From: Rhodoligotrophos appendicifer
Lineage (GTDB): Bacteria; Pseudomonadota; Alphaproteobacteria; Rhizobiales; Im1
Length of the DNA: 64,000 nucleotides
Reading direction: 5' to 3'
Assembly: GCF_007474605.1 (NCBI RefSeq)
Contig: NZ_VHKL01000011.1
Coordinates: 1-64,000 of the forward strand
The position numbers and the translations under genes are program-made. Every line of letters begins with the position of its first letter. Positions within the stretch are counted from its first letter, which is position 1. Positions 25,375 through 34,547 of this stretch are shown one piece after another. The notes below the pieces were generated by a model, which was not told the origin of the DNA, ran no database searches, and worked only from the letters and a program-made list of their open reading frames with translations.

Positions 25375-26484
25375 TCAGGCAATGACAAGATCGGTGGCCG
25401 TATCGATCAGCAGGCAACGGTTGAGATCTATGTCGATGTCGAGGGATGTCTTGGCACCGCCCAGTTGGTTCGAAGGCAATTCGGCAGTCGTGACACTCCC
25501 GCCCAGCTTGAAGGACGCATATGAGCGGGAGCCGGTCGGCTGGAGGATGTCGATTACGATCGTACGGCGCACCACACCCTCGGACGGTGGCGTCGATGAG
25601 GATCGGGACATATGATCAGGCCGGATCCCAATCTGCACAGCTGCGCCCTCCGCTAAACCCAAGTCTCTCGTTTTGGCCCTGGGCAGGGGAAAGATGTCGC
25701 CGTCGGTCATGCGGATCGTGATGTCATCCGGAGCTGGTCCGTGCGACAGGGTTCCGCTCAGAAAATTGATCGTTGGGGTGCCAAGGAAGCTTGCTACGAA
25801 CTTCGTTCGCGGCTTGTTGTAGAGCTCGAGCGGCGTTCCAATCTGCTCAATTCGACCCGCGCGCATCAGCAGGATGCGGTCCGCCAAGGTCATTGCTTCC
25901 ACCTGGTCGTGAGTCACATAGATCATCGTCTGGCGCAGTTCGCCGTGCAGTCGCTTGATCTCTGTCCTCATCTCCTCGCGCAGCTGGGCATCCAAATTCG
26001 ACAAGGGCTCGTCGAAAAGGAATACCCGGGCATGGCGGACGATTGCGCGACCAATGGCAACGCGCTGGCGCTGGCCGCCGGAGAGCTGCTTGGGAAGGCG
26101 GTCCAGATAAGGGGTGAGTGCAAGCAACGCGGCCGCCTCCCTTACCCGGGAGTCGAGCTGATCTTTGGGGAATTTACGGGCTCGAAGGCCGAATGCAATG
26201 TTCTCATAAACGTTCAAGAACGGGTAGAGGGCGTAGCTCTGAAAGACCATAGCGACGTCGCGGTCACGCGGACTGAGGCGGTTGACCGCCTTGCCGTCGA
26301 TCTCAATGGTCCCCGCATCGATCGGTTCCAGGCCGGCAATGGATCGGAGTAGCGTGCTCTTGCCGCATCCCGAAGGTCCGACAATGACCACGAACTCGCC
26401 ATCGCCTACCTCAAGATCCACATCATCGACGACACGAAGATCGCCGAAGCTCTTACGGATGCCGCTCAGCCTGACTGTCCCCAT
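25375..26484 (-). CDS. CUT1-type ABC transporter ATPase (UgpC/MalK-like)
   Basis: The 369-residue protein has Walker A GPSGCGKST (36-44), Q-loop VFQSYALYP, signature LSGGQRQR, Walker B VFLFDEPLSNLDA, switch histidine YVTHDQVEA and a C-terminal TOBE-type domain. No permease or binding protein lies in this operon. The importer at 33717-36968 lacks an ATPase and is of the matching CUT1 type, and both sit under similar GGTATA sites, so this is probably its energy subunit. Confidence 0.92.
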   Translation of the reverse strand: MGTVRLSGIRKSFGDLRVVDDVDLEVGDGEFVVIVGPSGCGKSTLLRSIAGLEPIDAGTIEIDGKAVNRLSPRDRDVAMVFQSYALYPFLNVYENIAFGLRARKFPKDQLDSRVREAAALLALTPYLDRLPKQLSGGQRQRVAIGRAIVRHARVFLFDEPLSNLDAQLREEMRTEIKRLHGELRQTMIYVTHDQVEAMTLADRILLMRAGRIEQIGTPLELYNKPRTKFVASFLGTPTINFLSGTLSHGPAPDDITIRMTDGDIFPLPRAKTRDLGLAEGAAVQIGIRPDHMSRSSSTPPSEGVVRRTIVIDILQPTGSRSYASFKLGGSVTTAELPSNQLGGAKTSLDIDIDLNRCLLIDTATDLVIA

Positions 26485-26504
26485 AACCGGTGCGCCTGAC
26501 TTGT

Positions 26505-27599
26505 TTAGAGATCAACCGACTTAGGTTCATCAGCACCCGCCCCGAACCGCTCGGCATTGCGCTGCAGCTTCAACCGCCATTGCGGATCATCAACCACCGA
26601 CCTGTTCACAATTGAGGAAGGAAGGCGACCGCCGAGCGCCTCAAGCACCGCCCTCACATCCGCTGCGCCATTACCGGCGATGCATTCGTTGGTCCAGCAG
26701 AGCGCGTGAGGGCTGAGCACGACATTGTCGAGCTTCAGGATGGGGTCGTCATCGGCTGGAGGTTCCTGGGCAAAGACGTCGAGGCCGGCGCCTGCGATTG
26801 CTCCTTGCTGCAGTGCCTCGGTCAGGGCGACCTGGTCCACGATGCGCCCGCGCGCAGTGTTGATGAGCAGGGCCGTGGGCTTCATGAGACCTATCGCACG
26901 GCGATTGATGAGCTTCTCGGTGGCGGCATTGAGCGGACAATTGATGACGAGAATGTCCGCCTGTCCGAGGACATCGTCGAAATCGAGAAGGTCCACGCCG
27001 AGCGCTGCTGCCTGTTCCGTGCTCGCATAGGGGTCGTGGGCGATCATCCGCAGATCGAAGGGCTTCAGCAGCCGGAACATCTCCGATCCGATGTTGCCGA
27101 GGCCGATCGACCCTAAGGTCTTTCCAACAAGTCCAGTGCCGACGAAACTTCCCTTTTCTGCAAAGCCTCGGGCTCCCCGTCGCGCGAGACGGTCCTTCTC
27201 CAGCAGCTTCAGGGTCAGCGCCAGGATCAAGGCAATGATCGAGGTTGCAACCGGCCTGCGAACGCCATCAGGCGTATTGACCAAGGCAATTGAGCGGCGC
27301 GTGAGGGCATCCACGTCGACGCTGTCGAAGCCGACACCGAAACGGGCGACGAGGGCCAAGCGATCGCCATCGGGGAGGCTTTCGGCCGTTACGAGAGGAT
27401 CATCTACAATGAGGGCATCCACGCCCTCAAGGTCCGCGGATTCGATCCTATTGCGCATTGGCAGGAAGCGGATCGCGATGCGGGGGTCACCGCTCAGCGG
27501 AGACAGATCAAAATCCGGATAAGCGAACTCACCCGCATCGTTCAGAAAGTCACCGCTGAGGGCCACGACGAAGCGCTCATCGCCATGCGGGACGCTCAT
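26505..27599 (-). CDS. D-2-hydroxyacid dehydrogenase
   Basis: The 364-residue NAD-dependent enzyme has Rossmann motif GSIGLGNIGSEM, substrate-binding arginine in NTARGRIVD, the glutamate in GLDVFAQEP and the catalytic histidine in VVLSPHALCWTNEC. It would interconvert a D-2-hydroxy acid and its 2-oxo acid. The ATG at 27599 overlaps the aldolase stop (ATGA). The long arginine-rich extension further upstream is a shadow of the aldolase gene. Pairing with an HpcH/HpaI aldolase suggests handling of pyruvate-like or longer 2-oxo acids. Confidence 0.9.
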   Translation of the reverse strand: MSVPHGDERFVVALSGDFLNDAGEFAYPDFDLSPLSGDPRIAIRFLPMRNRIESADLEGVDALIVDDPLVTAESLPDGDRLALVARFGVGFDSVDVDALTRRSIALVNTPDGVRRPVATSIIALILALTLKLLEKDRLARRGARGFAEKGSFVGTGLVGKTLGSIGLGNIGSEMFRLLKPFDLRMIAHDPYASTEQAAALGVDLLDFDDVLGQADILVINCPLNAATEKLINRRAIGLMKPTALLINTARGRIVDQVALTEALQQGAIAGAGLDVFAQEPPADDDPILKLDNVVLSPHALCWTNECIAGNGAADVRAVLEALGGRLPSSIVNRSVVDDPQWRLKLQRNAERFGAGADEPKSVDL

Positions 27600-28375
27600 A
27601 TGCCGGTCTTCTCGCGGACCTGCTGGATCGCATCGGTCAAGGCGCTCTGCAGGAGCCATACGTCGCCGGAATAACAGAGGAAATCGACGCCAGCCTGACG
27701 GAGCCGAACGCCGGCAGCAACGTCTTGGACGAGGTAGCCGAAAGACTTGCCGTGCTTCTTGCATGCATCGGCCACGCGCTTTTCGGCGGCGATGAAGGTG
27801 GGATGATCGAACTGACCGGGAATGCCCATGGAGCAAGTCAGATCGAAGTGCCCGATCCAGAGACAATCCACGCCCTCCAGGGCGGCCAAGGCGTCTGCAT
27901 TCTCGACGCCCAAGGCCGTTTCGATCTGGGGGAAGAAGGCAGTCTTCCTATTGGCCTTGTCGAGCTTTTCCAGAACAGGGCCACCAGAGTAGCGATCATG
28001 GGCGATGCGCAAAGCAACGCCCCGCTTGCCCGTCGGCACGTATTTCATGGAGTCGATAATGCTCTTCGCCTCTTCGACGGTCTCGACCATTGGCACCATG
28101 ATGCCTTCGGCGCCCATGTCGCATGCCCGAGCAACGTGATCGTAGCGTTTGGACGGGATGCGCACGATGCTTGGCACATTGCCCGCCTGAAGATACCGAA
28201 GCATCGATTTCAACGTCTCGAAGGAAAAGCCGCTGTGCTCGAGGTCGACGAAGGCGAACTGGCAGCCCGTGGCGGCAAGGATCTGGCCGATTCCAGGGGT
28301 GGAGAATTCGACCAAGAAGGTGCCGATCTTGAGGTCCTTGGTCTCCAGCAGTTCACGAATCGTGGCGCCCGACAT
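27596..28375 (-). CDS. HpcH/HpaI-family aldolase
   Basis: The 259-residue class II (metal-dependent) aldolase of the HpcH/HpaI fold typically makes or cleaves 4-hydroxy-2-oxo acids. Conserved blocks are FVDLEHSGFSFE, VRIPSKRYDHVARACDMGAEGIMVPMVET, PQIETALGVENADAL and WIGHFDLTCSMGIPGQF. GAGGGAGGAAAG precedes the ATG. It is the first gene of the minus-strand operon, 30 bp downstream of the ATG-CA-GGTATACC-AA-CAT palindrome and divergent from hyuA. Confidence 0.92.
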   Translation of the reverse strand: MSGATIRELLETKDLKIGTFLVEFSTPGIGQILAATGCQFAFVDLEHSGFSFETLKSMLRYLQAGNVPSIVRIPSKRYDHVARACDMGAEGIMVPMVETVEEAKSIIDSMKYVPTGKRGVALRIAHDRYSGGPVLEKLDKANRKTAFFPQIETALGVENADALAALEGVDCLWIGHFDLTCSMGIPGQFDHPTFIAAEKRVADACKKHGKSFGYLVQDVAAGVRLRQAGVDFLCYSGDVWLLQSALTDAIQQVREKTGI

Positions 28376-28404
28376 GAACTTTCCTCCCTCTGCAAAAACC
28401 TATC

Positions 28405-28422
28405 ATGCAGGTATACCAACAT
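28405..28422. promoter_or_regulatory. Putative NanR-type operator 1 (aldolase operon)
   Basis: ATG-CA-GGTATACC-AA-CAT is an 18-bp inverted repeat containing GGTATA on both strands, 30 bp before the aldolase start. It shares the GGTATA core with three other sites at units around the NanR-like regulator gene. Confidence 0.5.
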
Positions 28423-28484
28423 AAACTCGACTGCGTCAATCAGACTGGCTCGAGGGTGAGCGAGCGTTGACCGTATAATATGAA

Positions 28485-28503
28485 TGGTATAACAGGTATG
28501 CCA
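28485..28503 (+). promoter_or_regulatory. Putative NanR-type operator 2 (hyuAB promoter)
   Basis: TGGTATAACAGGTATGCCA combines the direct repeat GGTATA-N3-GGTATG with inverted arms TGGTAT/ATGCCA. A perfect TATAAT (28474-28479) lies just upstream, so the site probably overlaps the transcription start of hyuAB. It matches the site before the regulator gene in 17 of 19 positions. Confidence 0.6.
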
Positions 28504-28552
28504 AAGTGTCGGTCTTTTGCGGCTGTGCTGCCCTCGAGGAAGGCGATCGAGA

Positions 28553-30583
28553 ATGAGCTATATCGTTGGGGTCGATATCGGTGGGACATTCACCGATTTT
28601 GTCGCTTATGATCGATCAGCGGGCACAATCCGCGCCTGGAAGACTTTGAGTACACCGGAAAATCCTTCCGCTGCCGTTCTCAACGGCCTGTCGAGCTTAG
28701 GCTCACTTGCCAGCGTCGACTATCTCAAACTCGGGACCACAGCGGCCACAAATGCTCTGTTGGAAAGCAAGGGCGCGCAGGTCGCCTATGTCACCACCAA
28801 GGGGTTCCGCGATGTTCCGTTCATTCAGCGCGGCGGCCGTCGCTCCCATTACGACCTCGGTTGGCGCAAGCCGAAGCCGCTGTGTCTGCGGCAGAATTCA
28901 GTCGAGATCGACGAGCGGATCACGTCCGACGGCAGTGTCATCAAGGAGTTGGACCTGGATTCGGCCCGGCTGACACTGGAAAATCTGTTGAGCCAGGGCA
29001 CGATTGAAGCCGTTGCCGTCAATCTTCTCTTTTCCTATGCAAATCCGGCGCATGAATTCGCTTTGCGGACCCTATTGTCCGATCTTGCTCCCGACCTCCC
29101 GGTGTCGATCTCCTATGATGTCCTGCCGAAATGGAAGGAATATGAGCGGGCCTCGACGACGATCGCCGATGCGTTCATCAAACCTTTGATCACCCGCCAG
29201 ATGACTTCGATGGAGAGGCGCCTGAAGGACGAGGGATTCACGGGGCGGTTCGTCGTCATTCGCTCCAATGGCGGCGAGATGACGGCGGATGCCGCATCGA
29301 AGCTGCCGGTCCACCTCGCCCTGTCCGGGCCCACGGGCGGCGTCATTGCCTCGCGGGTCATGGCGAAGCTGCTCGACATCGAAAATGTCGTCACGCTCGA
29401 CATGGGAGGAACGTCGACAGACGTCGCGACGGTGATCGGTGGACGAGAGCGCTTCACGACCGAGTTCCAGATCGAATATGGCAAGCCGATCCAGATCCCG
29501 ATGATCGACATCCGCACGATCGGCGCCGGCGGAGGCTCCATCGCTTGGATGGACAAAGCGGGCATGCTTCACGTCGGTCCGCAAAGCGCAGGCGCCAATC
29601 CGGGGCCGGCCTGCTACGGGTTCGGCGGCACCGAGGCGACCGTGACGGACGCAAATGTCGTGCTGGGGCGGATCAGTCCGAGCAACTTCCTTGGCGGCGG
29701 CATGCGACTCGACGCGGAGGCCGCTGCGCAAGTGGTGAGCAATGTCGCCGACAGGATCGGTCTGAGCCTCGAAGACACGGCGCTCTCCATCGTGCGGATC
29801 GCAAACAACAACATGGTGGGTGCTCTGCGGGCCGCACTCATCGAAGAGGGGCTGGATCCGCGTGAATTCACGCTTGCAGCCTTTGGCGGGGCAGGTCCTG
29901 TCCACATCGCCGATTTGATGCGGGAGGCGAACATCCCGACCGGCATCGTGCCGAATTTTCCCGGGCAGTTCTCGGCCTATGGATTTACCCTGACTGACGG
30001 CCGAGTGGATCGTCATCGTTCTGTGCCGATGCTGTCCCGGACATTCGACACGGAGCGGGCGAACGCCGTGCTGCGGCAGCTTTCCGATGATTGCAGCGAC
30101 GATCTTGCGGGGCAGGGTTATGGTGCCGGTATCACCGTGTCCAATGCCCTGGAAATGCGTTACTTCGGGCAGAACCACGAGCTTGACGTCGAGATCGGGA
30201 CGCAGACTTTCGGTCCCGACACCATCGACGGGCTCTGGGAGGCCTTCCACCGAATCCATGAGAGCCGCTACGGCTATCGGATTCCTGGAGAGATGATCGA
30301 GGTCGTGAATTTCAAATCCACCGCCATCGCCCAGACGGACAAGCCCGACATTCCAAGACTCCCGGAGGCGGACGGGCCACCGGAACCGGTAGGGACGCGG
30401 TGGGTGACCTTCGACAGCCGGCTGGAGACGCGGATCTTTAACCGGTCTTCGCTGAGGGCAGGACATCACATCATCGGCCCCGCGATCATCGAGGAGAGCG
30501 CATCGGTCACGCCCTTGCCTCCAGGACAGACGGCCCGTGTGGATGCCTACGGCAATCTCATCATTTCCTTTTCGCAGTCATAG
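28553..30583 (+). CDS. hyuA: Hydantoinase/oxoprolinase subunit A (HyuA)
   Basis: The 676-residue ATP-dependent subunit of the hydantoinase/oxoprolinase family couples ATP hydrolysis to opening a cyclic amide. The ASKHA-type nucleotide motif GVDIGGTFTDF is at residues 5-15. TLDMGGTSTDVA and GAGGGSIAW follow, with GPQSAGANPGPACYG typical of the family. GAGGAAGG precedes the ATG at 28553; the 12-codon upstream extension is rejected. It is transcribed divergently from the aldolase operon and followed after 11 bp by hyuB. Confidence 0.92.
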   Translation: MSYIVGVDIGGTFTDFVAYDRSAGTIRAWKTLSTPENPSAAVLNGLSSLGSLASVDYLKLGTTAATNALLESKGAQVAYVTTKGFRDVPFIQRGGRRSHYDLGWRKPKPLCLRQNSVEIDERITSDGSVIKELDLDSARLTLENLLSQGTIEAVAVNLLFSYANPAHEFALRTLLSDLAPDLPVSISYDVLPKWKEYERASTTIADAFIKPLITRQMTSMERRLKDEGFTGRFVVIRSNGGEMTADAASKLPVHLALSGPTGGVIASRVMAKLLDIENVVTLDMGGTSTDVATVIGGRERFTTEFQIEYGKPIQIPMIDIRTIGAGGGSIAWMDKAGMLHVGPQSAGANPGPACYGFGGTEATVTDANVVLGRISPSNFLGGGMRLDAEAAAQVVSNVADRIGLSLEDTALSIVRIANNNMVGALRAALIEEGLDPREFTLAAFGGAGPVHIADLMREANIPTGIVPNFPGQFSAYGFTLTDGRVDRHRSVPMLSRTFDTERANAVLRQLSDDCSDDLAGQGYGAGITVSNALEMRYFGQNHELDVEIGTQTFGPDTIDGLWEAFHRIHESRYGYRIPGEMIEVVNFKSTAIAQTDKPDIPRLPEADGPPEPVGTRWVTFDSRLETRIFNRSSLRAGHHIIGPAIIEESASVTPLPPGQTARVDAYGNLIISFSQS

Positions 30584-30594
30584 GAGAGGCTCCC

Positions 30595-32472
30595 ATGAAG
30601 TTCTCCGCGAACAAGCTGTATATCGAAAAGTACGTCAAATGCGCCAATTGCGGTGTGCTGATCTACGGGCCGTCCATCGCGGCGCGGGATGGAAGCGGGG
30701 ACGTATTCTGTTCGGACTGGTGTGTCGACTGGAAGGCCGCGCGGGCTGCAAGCGATGCAGAACCGCGGCTGCCATTGCCGCGTGAGGCACGCGAGCCAAG
30801 CCTTCAGGGCCGCGACATGGTGGCCATGAAAATTCTCGAGGGCAATCTGGTCTCGATCTGCCGAGACATGGGCATCACGTTGATGAAGACGGCCTATTCG
30901 ACGATCTTCAGTGAGTCGCTCGACTTCACCTGCGGCCTCTTCGCGGCCAATGGCGACATGATTGCTGTGGGCGAATTCTGCCCGTCGATGATCTCGGGTA
31001 TGCCGATGATCATCAAGACCGTCATCCAGGAGATCGAGCCCGGGGAGATGGAGGAGGGCGACATCCTGCTCCACAACGATCCGTATCGGGGCGGCATGCA
31101 TACGCCGGAGCATCTGTTCTTCAAGCCGATCTTCTTCGAGGGTGAGCTGGTCGGCTTTTCAGGGGCGATCGGCCATGTCGCCGAGATCGGAGGCGTGGCT
31201 CCGGGGAGCTTCTACGCTGAAGCGCGCGACATCTTTGCGGAAGGTCTGCGCGTCCCGCCGGTCAAGATCAAACGGCGCGGCGAGGACAATATCGACGTCT
31301 GGAAGATCCTCCTCGCCAATGTGCGCACACCGCGGACGAATCATGGAGATTACCGCGCGTTGATCGCGGCGGTCGATCTGGGCGAGCGGCGCACAATCGA
31401 ACTGCTGCAGAAGTATGGCAAAGAACATTTCACGCAGATCACCTCCAGTCTGATGGACTATGCCGAAGAGAGGATGCGCGCGGAGATCAGCGACATTCCA
31501 GACGGGCACTATTCATTTCAAGATTTCATGGAGGATGATGGTCTGGTCGACCAAGAACTGCGCATCCATGTAGACCTGTTCGTCCAGGGAGACGAGATCG
31601 TTGCCGATTTCAGCAAGAGCTCACCGCAGGCGAAAGGGCCCATCAACACGCCCTTGAGCATTCCCACGGCGGCCACCCAAAACGCAATCCTTCAGTTGAC
31701 CGACGGTTCGATTCCGAAAAATTCGGGCTGCTTCCGTCCGATCAAGATCATCGCGCCGCCCGGTTCGTTGCTGAACGTGAACTATCCCGCCCCCGAAGTC
31801 GGGGGAAACACCGAATGTCATCCGAGGATTGCCTATACGGTGTTGGGTGCATTGGCCACGTGCCTGCCGGGCAGGGTGCCTGCTGCGGATGGTTCTACTT
31901 GGTCGAACTTCCTGTTCGGCGGAACCGACCCGAGAACCGGAGAATATTACTGCTGCTACGACGTGCATATCGTCGGCTGGGGTGGATCGGCCTCGGGAGA
32001 TGGGAACAGCGCTGTCGGCAGCATCAACGGGAATTGTCCCATGGTGCCCATCGAAGTTTATGAAACGCGATTTCCATGGATTGTGGAAGAGTACTCCCTG
32101 GTGCCGGATTCCGGGGGAGCGGGACAGTTTCGTGGTGGGCTCGGCGTCAGGAAAGTTGTGCGGTGCGATGCCGACGAAATCACCTTCAGCCATATGGGCG
32201 ATCGCCACAAGCGGGGTTCCTGGGGCCTCAATGATGGGGAAGAGGGCCAGCCCGGCTCATTCCTCTTCGAAGAGGCGGGCACGCAGGGCTGGAAGCCGGT
32301 CACGCAAGTGTTCAACAAGGTGTCTTCAAGCAAGTTCGCCAACCTGACCGCGCATCGCGGCGATCGAATTCAGATCACCACACCAGGCGGCGGCGGCTAC
32401 GGCCTGCCGAGCGACAGAGAGACTGCATCCACAGCGGAGGACTTTTCGGAGGGATTCGTGTCGCGACCGTAA
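30595..32472 (+). CDS. hyuB: Hydantoinase/oxoprolinase subunit B (HyuB) with N-terminal zinc ribbon
   Basis: The 625-residue partner of HyuA carries the family core from about residue 72: LEGNLVSICRDMGITLMKTAYSTIFSES, then LHNDPYRGGMHTPEH, GHVAEIGG and the C-terminal TPGGGGYG. Unlike the two other HyuB proteins in this window, it begins with a Cys4 module (C16-x2-C19, C39-x3-C43) that should bind zinc. Acetone and acetophenone carboxylases, relatives of this family, use separate small zinc subunits, so this may be a fused equivalent. GGAGAGGCTCCC precedes the ATG. Confidence 0.9.
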   Translation: MKFSANKLYIEKYVKCANCGVLIYGPSIAARDGSGDVFCSDWCVDWKAARAASDAEPRLPLPREAREPSLQGRDMVAMKILEGNLVSICRDMGITLMKTAYSTIFSESLDFTCGLFAANGDMIAVGEFCPSMISGMPMIIKTVIQEIEPGEMEEGDILLHNDPYRGGMHTPEHLFFKPIFFEGELVGFSGAIGHVAEIGGVAPGSFYAEARDIFAEGLRVPPVKIKRRGEDNIDVWKILLANVRTPRTNHGDYRALIAAVDLGERRTIELLQKYGKEHFTQITSSLMDYAEERMRAEISDIPDGHYSFQDFMEDDGLVDQELRIHVDLFVQGDEIVADFSKSSPQAKGPINTPLSIPTAATQNAILQLTDGSIPKNSGCFRPIKIIAPPGSLLNVNYPAPEVGGNTECHPRIAYTVLGALATCLPGRVPAADGSTWSNFLFGGTDPRTGEYYCCYDVHIVGWGGSASGDGNSAVGSINGNCPMVPIEVYETRFPWIVEEYSLVPDSGGAGQFRGGLGVRKVVRCDADEITFSHMGDRHKRGSWGLNDGEEGQPGSFLFEEAGTQGWKPVTQVFNKVSSSKFANLTAHRGDRIQITTPGGGGYGLPSDRETASTAEDFSEGFVSRP

Positions 32473-32531
32473 TGCGCGGGAGCATGGTCAGATCGGCCAA
32501 TAGATTTAAGGCCGTGACCTCTGAAAACTGG

Positions 32532-32825
32532 TTATTGCACCAGAGAACCGATTGTGACTTCTTTCACCTTGACCATGTCGGACGTGGCAAGGTCGAAACT
32601 CACGAAATGCTGAGTTTCAAGGTGCAATTTAAAGGCGGATTCGTCGGAATACACTTCGTACAGCAAAAACATAGACTCGTTATCGACTGTTCGAACCACG
32701 TCGAATCGATGGCAGCCCTCTTCAAGTCGCAAAGAATCCCTGGCGTTCTCTGTCACCAGTTTTGAAAACGCCTCTATCATGCCGTCGTGAACCGTGAATT
32801 GAACAATCACTACGAAGTCCGACAT
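32532..32825 (-). CDS. Antibiotic-biosynthesis-monooxygenase (ABM) domain protein
   Basis: The 97-residue ferredoxin-like dimeric alpha-beta barrel protein contains FVVIVQFTVHDGMIEAFSKLV, EEGCHRFDVV and FLLYEVYSDESAFKLHLETQHF, the usual ABM layout as in LsrG-type isomerases. The ATG at 32825 matches the family start; the ribosome site is weak. It is divergent from the regulator gene, with operator 3 between them, and convergent with hyuB. Possible roles are isomerisation or cofactor-free oxidation of a pathway intermediate. Confidence 0.85.
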   Translation of the reverse strand: MSDFVVIVQFTVHDGMIEAFSKLVTENARDSLRLEEGCHRFDVVRTVDNESMFLLYEVYSDESAFKLHLETQHFVSFDLATSDMVKVKEVTIGSLVQ

Positions 32826-32895
32826 GAGTACATTCCGCTTGGCGAGCAGTCGACGCCGGAGGACGGCATGGACAGAACGTTCAGAGAGTGGCAAG

Positions 32896-32914
32896 TGGTA
32901 TAACAGGCATACCA
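32896..32914 (+). promoter_or_regulatory. Putative NanR-type operator 3 (regulator/ABM divergent promoter)
   Basis: TGGTATAACAGGCATACCA has TGGTAT/ATACCA arms around 7 bases and the direct repeat GGTATA-N3-GGCATA. It lies between the divergent ABM and regulator genes, so it probably mediates autoregulation. Confidence 0.6.
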
Positions 32915-32984
32915 TTAAGGTATCGACCTATTGGTCCAAAGTCAACGAAGCAGCCTTCGTCGCTGGCAAAATCATGGAAGTTCA

Positions 32985-33713
32985 ATGACCCAGGAAATCA
33001 CTCGTCCTTCAGAGCAGATCGAGCGTCGGCGCCTTTCTGACGAGGTCCGCGAACGCTTTCAGAAAATGATCGCTTCGGGTGAATATGCTGCGGGAGACAT
33101 CCTGCCGTCTGAACGTGAATTGATGGAGCGTTTCGGAGTGGGGCGGCCCGCAATCCGGGAGGCGCTTTTCTCCCTGCAGAGGATGGGACTGGTCGCGCTG
33201 ACGAGCGGAGCGCGCGCTCGGGTCACCGTTCCCTCGGCGGATCGGCTCATTCATGAGCTGTCGGGTGCGGCTGCGCATATGCTGTCTACAGGCGAAGGCG
33301 AGCGGGCATTTCAGGACGCCCGATTGTTCTTCGAGGTGGGACTTGCGCGGCATGCGGCGCAGTTCGCCAGCGAAAGCGATGTCGAGGGCCTAAAGGCCGC
33401 TCTCGATGCCAACGAGGCGGCGCTCGATGACATCGAGACCTTCCAGCGTACCGACGTCGATTTTCACAGGCACCTCGCGATGATTCCCCGTAACCCGATC
33501 TTCAAAGCCATACACGATGGTCTCGAGACGTGGCTGACCAAGCAACGGACGGTATCCCTGATGGTCCCGGGGGCCTCTCATGTTGCAAACCGTTACCATC
33601 AGCAAATATATCGTGCCGTCGCCGATCGGGCGCCGGACCGCGCCGAACAGGCTATGCGAGACCATTTGCTGAGCGTTTCGGAGCTCTATTGGCAGTCAAC
33701 GCGGCGGAAGTGA
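32985..33713 (+). CDS. GntR/FCD-family regulator, NanR-like
   Basis: The 242-residue DNA-binding protein has an N-terminal winged helix (LPSERELMERFGVGRPAIREALFSLQRMGLV) and a C-terminal FCD ligand domain. Segments GARARVTVPSADRLIHELSG, TDVDFHRHLAMIPRNPIF and AEQAMRDHLLSVSE closely recall E. coli NanR, the sialic-acid repressor, which binds GGTATA repeats. GGAAG precedes the ATG at 32985. GGTATA-type sites occur before this gene, hyuAB, the aldolase operon and the ABC importer. No sialic-acid catabolic genes are present, so its inducer is probably different. Confidence 0.88.
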   Translation: MTQEITRPSEQIERRRLSDEVRERFQKMIASGEYAAGDILPSERELMERFGVGRPAIREALFSLQRMGLVALTSGARARVTVPSADRLIHELSGAAAHMLSTGEGERAFQDARLFFEVGLARHAAQFASESDVEGLKAALDANEAALDDIETFQRTDVDFHRHLAMIPRNPIFKAIHDGLETWLTKQRTVSLMVPGASHVANRYHQQIYRAVADRAPDRAEQAMRDHLLSVSELYWQSTRRK

Positions 33714-33716
33714 TCT

Positions 33717-34547
33717 TCAGCCTTTGACGGCACCCATGCTAATCCCGCGAACGATGAATCGTTGCAGGGTCGCCACGGCAAGGAACGCGGGCAGGACTCC
33801 TAGTACCGACATGGCGGAGATCTTCGCCCAGAAGGTGGACTGGGCGCCGAAATACTGTGTGACTTGAACGGGGAAGGTGATCACGTTCGACCGCGTGAGA
33901 ATAAGGGCGAACAGGAACTCGTTCCAGGCGAAGATAAAGGTGAACATGGCGGTCGCGAACAGACCTCCGGTGGTCATCGGGATGACGACCTTTGCCAAGA
34001 TCTGCCAATGGTTCAGACCATCCACAAGCGCGCTGTCCTCCAGGTCCAGGGGGACATCCTTAATGTAGCCGCGCATCATCCAGATTACATAGGGAAGATT
34101 AAACGCGGTGTAGATCAGGATCAGGCCGAAATATGTGTCGGATATTCGAAGCGCCGAGTAGAGCAGGAATATGGGAAAGGCGATTGCGACCGGGGGCAGG
34201 AGACGCTGACTGATGATCCAGGTCGACAGGTTCTCGCCGCCCGTTTTGAACCGGGCGATGCTGTAGGCGGCAATCGTGCCCATGACCATGGCAAGGATGG
34301 TGCTCACGCCGGCGATGACGATGCTATTGCCGATGGCGCGCACATCTCCGCCTCTGAAAAGCTGAATGAAATTGTCGAAGCTCAGACTCGAAGGAAGCCA
34401 TGTCGGCGGATAAGAGAAGATCTCGTCCGGAGTCTTGAAAGAGACTGCAAAGAGCCAATAGATCGGAAACAGAAAGACAACCGTCACCGCCAAGGCGAGG
34501 AACGTGTTCAGAAGCTTGCCAATGAGGCTGCCGTCGCCGTGGGTCAT
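33717..34547 (-). CDS. CUT1-type ABC permease (MalG-like)
   Basis: The 276-residue inner-membrane permease has about six transmembrane helices and the EAA loop in PLDLEDSALVDGLNHWQIL. The N-terminal MalG-type region reads FPIYWLFAVSFKTPDEIF. The ATG at 34547 overlaps the stop of the partner permease (ATGA). It is last in the minus-strand operon binding protein - MalF-like - MalG-like. No ATPase is encoded here. Confidence 0.9.
   Translation of the reverse strand: MTHGDGSLIGKLLNTFLALAVTVVFLFPIYWLFAVSFKTPDEIFSYPPTWLPSSLSFDNFIQLFRGGDVRAIGNSIVIAGVSTILAMVMGTIAAYSIARFKTGGENLSTWIISQRLLPPVAIAFPIFLLYSALRISDTYFGLILIYTAFNLPYVIWMMRGYIKDVPLDLEDSALVDGLNHWQILAKVVIPMTTGGLFATAMFTFIFAWNEFLFALILTRSNVITFPVQVTQYFGAQSTFWAKISAMSVLGVLPAFLAVATLQRFIVRGISMGAVKG

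Noticed and set aside
29072-30469. 465-codon minus-strand open frame
   Set aside because: It is antisense to hyuA with shadow-type composition.
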